This document shows positions 14,867 through 17,616 of a stretch of 17,616 nucleotides of DNA, one piece after another. Position 1 is the stretch's first letter. Every line of letters starts with the position of its first letter. A program made the translations under genes and the position numbers. The stretch spans positions 1 through 17,616 of the forward strand of contig DVMG01000041.1 in NCBI GenBank assembly GCA_018715105.1, written 5' to 3'. Under the pieces are notes generated by a model, which was given only the letters and a program-made list of their open reading frames with translations, made no database searches and was not told the DNA's origin. This DNA comes from Candidatus Ventricola intestinavium. GTDB lineage: Bacteria; Bacillota; Clostridia; Christensenellales; Aristaeellaceae.

Positions 14867-15583
14867 TTACTCGCCCTTTGCCCCGTATATGGCCGTGACG
14901 CTCGCCGTCACGCTGACGCTGCCCGCGCGGATGCCCGTGCCGTCCGCCTCGGCGGGTGCGCTCATCATGGCGCCGTCTTCAAGCGCGTTGACGGTGATGC
15001 CCCTGTCATATCCCCCGTTTTCGCGCAGCTCAACCAGCCCGGTGATCGTCTTGCCGCTTGCCTCGGCCATCTTATCCGCCTTGGCCTGCGTGGTCTCAAT
15101 GGCCAGCGCCAGCGCATCCTGATACAGCGACGCGCGCTCAGAGACGTCATAACTGATGCCGTAAATCTCGCTCATGCCGCTGTCCGTGACCACGCCGACC
15201 ACGCTGTCAAGCATCTCCACATCCCGGCATGTGATCTGAAGGGTGTGATTGGCCTGATAGCCGGTGAGCGTGCGCTTTTCGCCCTCATAGTTGTAGGTCG
15301 GATAATAGGAATAGTTCTGCGTGATGATGTCTTCCTGCGCCACCCCCAGCTCGATGAGCTTGCCCGTTACATCGGTGATGATGGCGTTCATCTGCTCCTG
15401 CGCTTCGGAAACGGTATCGGCGGTGATGGATGCGTTGGCCATCACGCTGACGATGTCCGGGGCTGCGGTCACGGTGGCCGTTCCCTGCACGGTGATCTGT
15501 GTGCCGTCTTCCTCCGCCAGAGCGAAGGACGCTGTAAGCAGCATCAAAAGCGAAAGCAGCATAGCGGTCATTTTTTTCATCAT
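14867..15583 (-). CDS. Secreted SIMPL-domain (DUF541) protein
   Basis: The 238-residue product has a signal peptide: MMKK, a hydrophobic core and a signal peptidase site ALA|EED after residue 23. The mature part opens with TQITVQGTATVTAAPDIVSV, the hallmark start of the SIMPL/DUF541 family, and continues with the family's ...DIITQNYSYYPTYNYE and LTGYQANHTLQI segments. The fold is known from BP26-like and YggE-like proteins of unclear biochemical function, often linked to envelope stress. No lipobox or sorting signal is present, so it should be released or stay in the wall space. GAGGAGG 6 nt before the ATG at 15583 fixes the start, though the next ATG (15580) is possible. It lies downstream of the ECF sigma/anti-sigma pair but behind a terminator-like hairpin, so it may be a separate unit. 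Confidence 0.88.
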   Translation of the reverse strand: MMKKMTAMLLSLLMLLTASFALAEEDGTQITVQGTATVTAAPDIVSVMANASITADTVSEAQEQMNAIITDVTGKLIELGVAQEDIITQNYSYYPTYNYEGEKRTLTGYQANHTLQITCRDVEMLDSVVGVVTDSGMSEIYGISYDVSERASLYQDALALAIETTQAKADKMAEASGKTITGLVELRENGGYDRGITVNALEDGAMMSAPAEADGTGIRAGSVSVTASVTAIYGAKGE

Positions 15584-15604
15584 GGTGTTCCTCCTCAAAA
15601 TTCA

Positions 15605-15671
15605 GCCCGGTTGCGGGCCTTTGTGTCCTCGCGGTTTCCATTCCTGCGGACGCTGTGCACAGGGCGTCCGC
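15605..15671 (-). other. Hairpin-rich leader of the SIMPL gene
   Basis: A perfect 8-bp stem GCGGACGC/GCGTCCGC (15646-15653 with 15664-15671) and a GCCCG/CGGGC stem with a 4-nt loop (15605-15609 with 15614-15618) lie just upstream of the ribosome-binding site. Neither is followed by a T-run on the minus strand. They may stabilise the leader; no known riboswitch is recognised. A perfect TTGACA lies upstream (15768-15773), but no good -10 is placed correctly. Confidence 0.35.
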
Positions 15672-15771
15672 TCTATTAAAACGAAACATCCCCTTTTTTT
15701 CTTCCCGAAAATTTCCAAATTCCTGTCTTTTGCATCCATCGCCGCTTTTTGAAATCCGGTGCTCTTGTGTC

Positions 15772-15810
15772 AAAAACCATGGGCGGTTTCAGAAAGGCCG
15801 CCTTTTTTTT
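15772..15810. terminator. Terminator-like hairpin overlapping the anti-sigma gene stop
   Basis: GGCGG (15782-15786) pairs with CCGCC (15798-15802) across the stop codon. On the minus strand it is followed by CATGG then TTTTT (15772-15776), suitable to end the sigma operon. On the plus strand it is followed directly by eight T (15803-15810), a textbook terminator layout against antisense transcripts. Confidence 0.55.
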
Positions 15811-16970
15811 CGTCTGCGTACATGCCTGATCCCGCCAAGCACGAGGAACGCCAGCACGGTAGCGGCGAAAAGCCCCGGCAGCGCGAACGCCGCTGCAAGC
15901 GCCAGCTCTTCCAATCCAGAGCCCAGTGCCTGCGCGCCTTCCAGCAGCGCGCCGGCAAGCCGGGTGAAAAACGGCCCCTGCCGGACGGAGGACGATTCCT
16001 CGCTGATGAAAACCGATACCTGTGCGTTGTCGCTGCGCGCATCCATCTCCCGGCTTGCTCCCTCCAGGCTGTCTATCTCCGCCTGCACGTCAAAAAGAGC
16101 GTCCGTGATGGCGAGGATGTCTTCCATGTTTTCCGCCTGAGCATAGAGTTCATCCAGCCTTTGTTTTTGAGCGCGTGCGCTCTCAAGGCGCGCGGCCGTA
16201 TCCTGATAGCTTCCGGTTCTGTCCACATCCCGGCTGCTTTGCCGGATCACCTCGCCCAGCGCCTGCGCGTCTTCCAGCAAGGGCTCCAGTTCGCCAGACG
16301 GCACGCTCAATTCCAGATAAGCGCTTCGCCCCTCTTCCTGCGTGCCGGCGATCTCACAGGATGTAACGCTGCCGCCCCGCTCTGCCGTGCGCTCCCTGAG
16401 CGCCTGAACCGCCGCGTCCAGTGCATCCGTGTTCAGGGAAATTTCGGCCGTGCGCACAATCTTGCGTGCTTCCTGCGTGCCGGCATCCGCCGCGCTCATG
16501 CTCCGCGTCCTCGCCAGGCCGCCGGCCGCGCCCGTGTCCTCTTCCACGCTGCTCACCCTTGCGCCGTCGAAGACTGCCTGCGAGGCGGCCGTGTCCTGCG
16601 CGTTTTGCCGGCGGGCGCCCAACTGCGCGCCCACGCCCAGCAGAACCGCCGCACAGCATGCCCAGGCCGCGGCCCGGGGCACCCAGCTTCTTCTTAGGCC
16701 GCGCAGCATGGCCGACGCACGGGAACCTCTCTTTTCCCGGTGCATCTGCTGATGCGCCTGGGCACGGACACGCGCGCGCCATCCCTGTGTGAAGGATTCC
16801 GGCATCTGCACGCAGGCATCCAGCTCCCGTGCCCCCCTGAGCAGCTGCTCCTGCTCAAGCAGCACACGGCAGGCCTCGCACGTCCCGGCATGCTCGCGCA
16901 TGGCGGCGCGCTCTTCCTCCGTCGCTTCCCTGCCCGAAAAGACGATGGCCTCCAGCTCTTCGCACCTCAT
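15789..16970 (-). CDS. Membrane anti-sigma factor: zinc-finger (ZAS) domain fused to DUF4349
   Basis: The 393-residue product begins with a cytoplasmic anti-sigma zinc finger: H27-x3-C31-x2-C34 (HAGTCEAC), with C3 as a possible fourth ligand. TM1 is about residues 99-118. Outside the membrane lies a DUF4349 domain (about 168-325) starting KIVRTAEISLNTDALDAAV, with a coiled coil (about 257-312). A second membrane helix (about 356-381) is followed by a basic tail, RHVRRRKKRRP. ZAS proteins hold ECF sigma factors inactive at the membrane; the upstream gene is exactly such a sigma factor. Its stop overlaps this start as ATGA. GGAGGTGA 7 nt upstream supports the ATG at 16970 over an earlier in-frame ATG at 16994. 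By inference, the external DUF4349 part is the stress sensor. The signal and any protease that releases the sigma factor are unknown. Confidence 0.9.
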   Translation of the reverse strand: MRCEELEAIVFSGREATEEERAAMREHAGTCEACRVLLEQEQLLRGARELDACVQMPESFTQGWRARVRAQAHQQMHREKRGSRASAMLRGLRRSWVPRAAAWACCAAVLLGVGAQLGARRQNAQDTAASQAVFDGARVSSVEEDTGAAGGLARTRSMSAADAGTQEARKIVRTAEISLNTDALDAAVQALRERTAERGGSVTSCEIAGTQEEGRSAYLELSVPSGELEPLLEDAQALGEVIRQSSRDVDRTGSYQDTAARLESARAQKQRLDELYAQAENMEDILAITDALFDVQAEIDSLEGASREMDARSDNAQVSVFISEESSSVRQGPFFTRLAGALLEGAQALGSGLEELALAAAFALPGLFAATVLAFLVLGGIRHVRRRKKRRPF

Positions 16971-17539
16971 TGGCTCACCTCCATCCCCAAACATACGCCG
17001 CTCTGCCTGAGCGCGGCGGCAACCTTTTCCCGTGCGCGGGACAGGCGCGACTTGACCGTCCCTTTTGACACATTCAGCGCCTGCGCGGTTTCCTCCACGC
17101 TCAAACCGTGCACGTCGCGAAGGAGAAACACGCTGCGCATCGGTTCGGGCACCGCATCAATCGCCCGCTTAACCGCTTCCTGCCGCTCCGAGGATTCCAC
17201 CGCCTGCTGAGGGGTGGGCGAACCATCCTGCGGTTCAAACCCTTCCTCCTGCATTGCCTCCAGGGAGGGCTGCGTGCGCAGGCTGCGCCTGCGGATCGCA
17301 TCCGTGCACACAGAAGCCGTGACGCGGTAAACCCACGTGGAAAACGCGCACTCTTCTCTGAATTGCGGCAGCTTCTGCCAGATGCGCAGCATGGCCTCCT
17401 GTGCGGCGTCTTCCCCATCCTGCGCATTTCCCAGCATGCGCAGGCAGAGGCAGTAAACCTTTTTTTCATATGCGCCCATCAGCGCCTCAAACGCATCGCC
17501 ATCCCCCTGGCGCGCCCGTTTGATGAACCCGCTCTCCAA
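16967..17539 (-). CDS. ECF (sigma-70 family, group IV) RNA polymerase sigma factor
   Basis: The 190-residue product has only the regions that define ECF sigma factors. Region 2 (about 12-85) includes GEDAAQEAMLRIWQKLPQF and FSTWVYRVTASVCTDAIRRR. Region 4 (about 122-178) includes LRDVHGLSVEETAQALNVSKG and TVKSRLSRAREKV, the -35-recognition helix-turn-helix. Between them is a linker of about 35 residues. The start is TTG at 17537-17539: AGGAGG lies 7 nt upstream, and the next ATG (codon 21) would cut into region 2. It overlaps the membrane anti-sigma gene by 4 bp, the standard pairing for this class. The promoter in front matches ECF consensus and not sigma-70, so it probably transcribes itself. 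Confidence 0.95.
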   Translation of the reverse strand: MESGFIKRARQGDGDAFEALMGAYEKKVYCLCLRMLGNAQDGEDAAQEAMLRIWQKLPQFREECAFSTWVYRVTASVCTDAIRRRSLRTQPSLEAMQEEGFEPQDGSPTPQQAVESSERQEAVKRAIDAVPEPMRSVFLLRDVHGLSVEETAQALNVSKGTVKSRLSRAREKVAAALRQSGVCLGMEVSQ

Positions 17540-17563
17540 TGCGCTTCCTCCTCTCCATGCCTT

Positions 17564-17592
17564 TTAGACGGATAAGGCGGGAAAAAAGTTCC
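17564..17592 (-). promoter_or_regulatory. ECF-type autoregulatory promoter
   Basis: Minus strand: GGAACTT (17586-17592), 16 bp, GTCTAA (17564-17569). This matches the ECF/sigma-E style consensus (-35 AAC core, -10 GTC core), and the predicted start site leaves a leader of about 18 nt with AGGAGG. No convincing sigma-70 promoter is seen in the 77 bp available. Confidence 0.7.
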
Positions 17593-17596
17593 CGCC
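17576..17596. repeat. Inverted repeat over the ECF promoter -35
   Basis: GGCGGGAA (17576-17583) and TTCCCGCC (17589-17596) form a perfect 8-bp inverted repeat with a 5-bp centre that contains part of the -35 element. No T-run follows on either strand, so it is not an obvious terminator. Confidence 0.5.
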
Positions 17597-17616
17597 CCGT
17601 TCCTCATCTGCAAAAT

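Noticed and set aside
15745..15773. sigma-70 promoter of the SIMPL gene using TTGACA at 15768-15773
   Set aside because: The -35 is perfect, but no acceptable -10 lies 16-18 bp away; it is only noted in the leader entry.

Overview
The window is GC-rich, gene-dense bacterial chromosome. Strong AGGAGG-type Shine-Dalgarno sites precede most genes, several genes overlap their neighbours, and the gene set is housekeeping. A type III glutamine synthetase, a CtpE-like P-type ATPase beside an OmpR-type two-component pair, and a zinc-finger anti-sigma factor fused to DUF4349 all fit a GC-rich member of the Clostridia (Firmicutes), perhaps a gut lineage. That placement is inference from gene content. 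I see no tRNA, rRNA, CRISPR array, insertion sequence or phage gene.

Layout: (1) 1-316 holds the first 105 codons of secA on the minus strand, with a good sigma-70 promoter upstream. (2) 612-4988 is a minus-strand histidine kinase, then an overlapping OmpR-family response regulator, then a cation P-type ATPase with its own promoter. The kinase/regulator promoter and the ATPase promoter carry the same direct repeat, GTTTAA-N5-GTTTAA. Its 11-bp period is kept in helical phase with each -10 box, so the three genes look like one autoregulated ion-homeostasis module. (3) 5255-12969 reads as a minus-strand unit of glnN (glutamine synthetase III), two tandem paralogous polytopic membrane proteins resembling GT-C glycosyltransferases, and glmS, closed by a strong terminator. 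The first paralog is interrupted by one in-frame amber codon. (4) A 517-bp gene-free region separates glnN from the divergent plus-strand murA (13487-14740). (5) murA converges on a secreted SIMPL-domain protein (minus strand, 14867-15583), with a shared terminator hairpin between them. (6) 15789-17539 is an ECF sigma factor gene followed, with a 4-bp overlap, by its anti-sigma/DUF4349 gene. A near-consensus ECF promoter (GGAACTT-N16-GTCTAA) precedes the sigma gene and suggests autoregulation.

Functionally, GlnN makes glutamine, GlmS uses it to make glucosamine-6-phosphate, and MurA uses the derived UDP-GlcNAc for the first committed step of peptidoglycan synthesis. The GT-C-like proteins, the ECF/anti-sigma pair and the SIMPL protein also act at the envelope. 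The main leads are the shared phased operator of the two-component/ATPase module, the amber-interrupted membrane protein, the glnN-glmS operon, and the autoregulated ECF/ZAS-DUF4349 pair.
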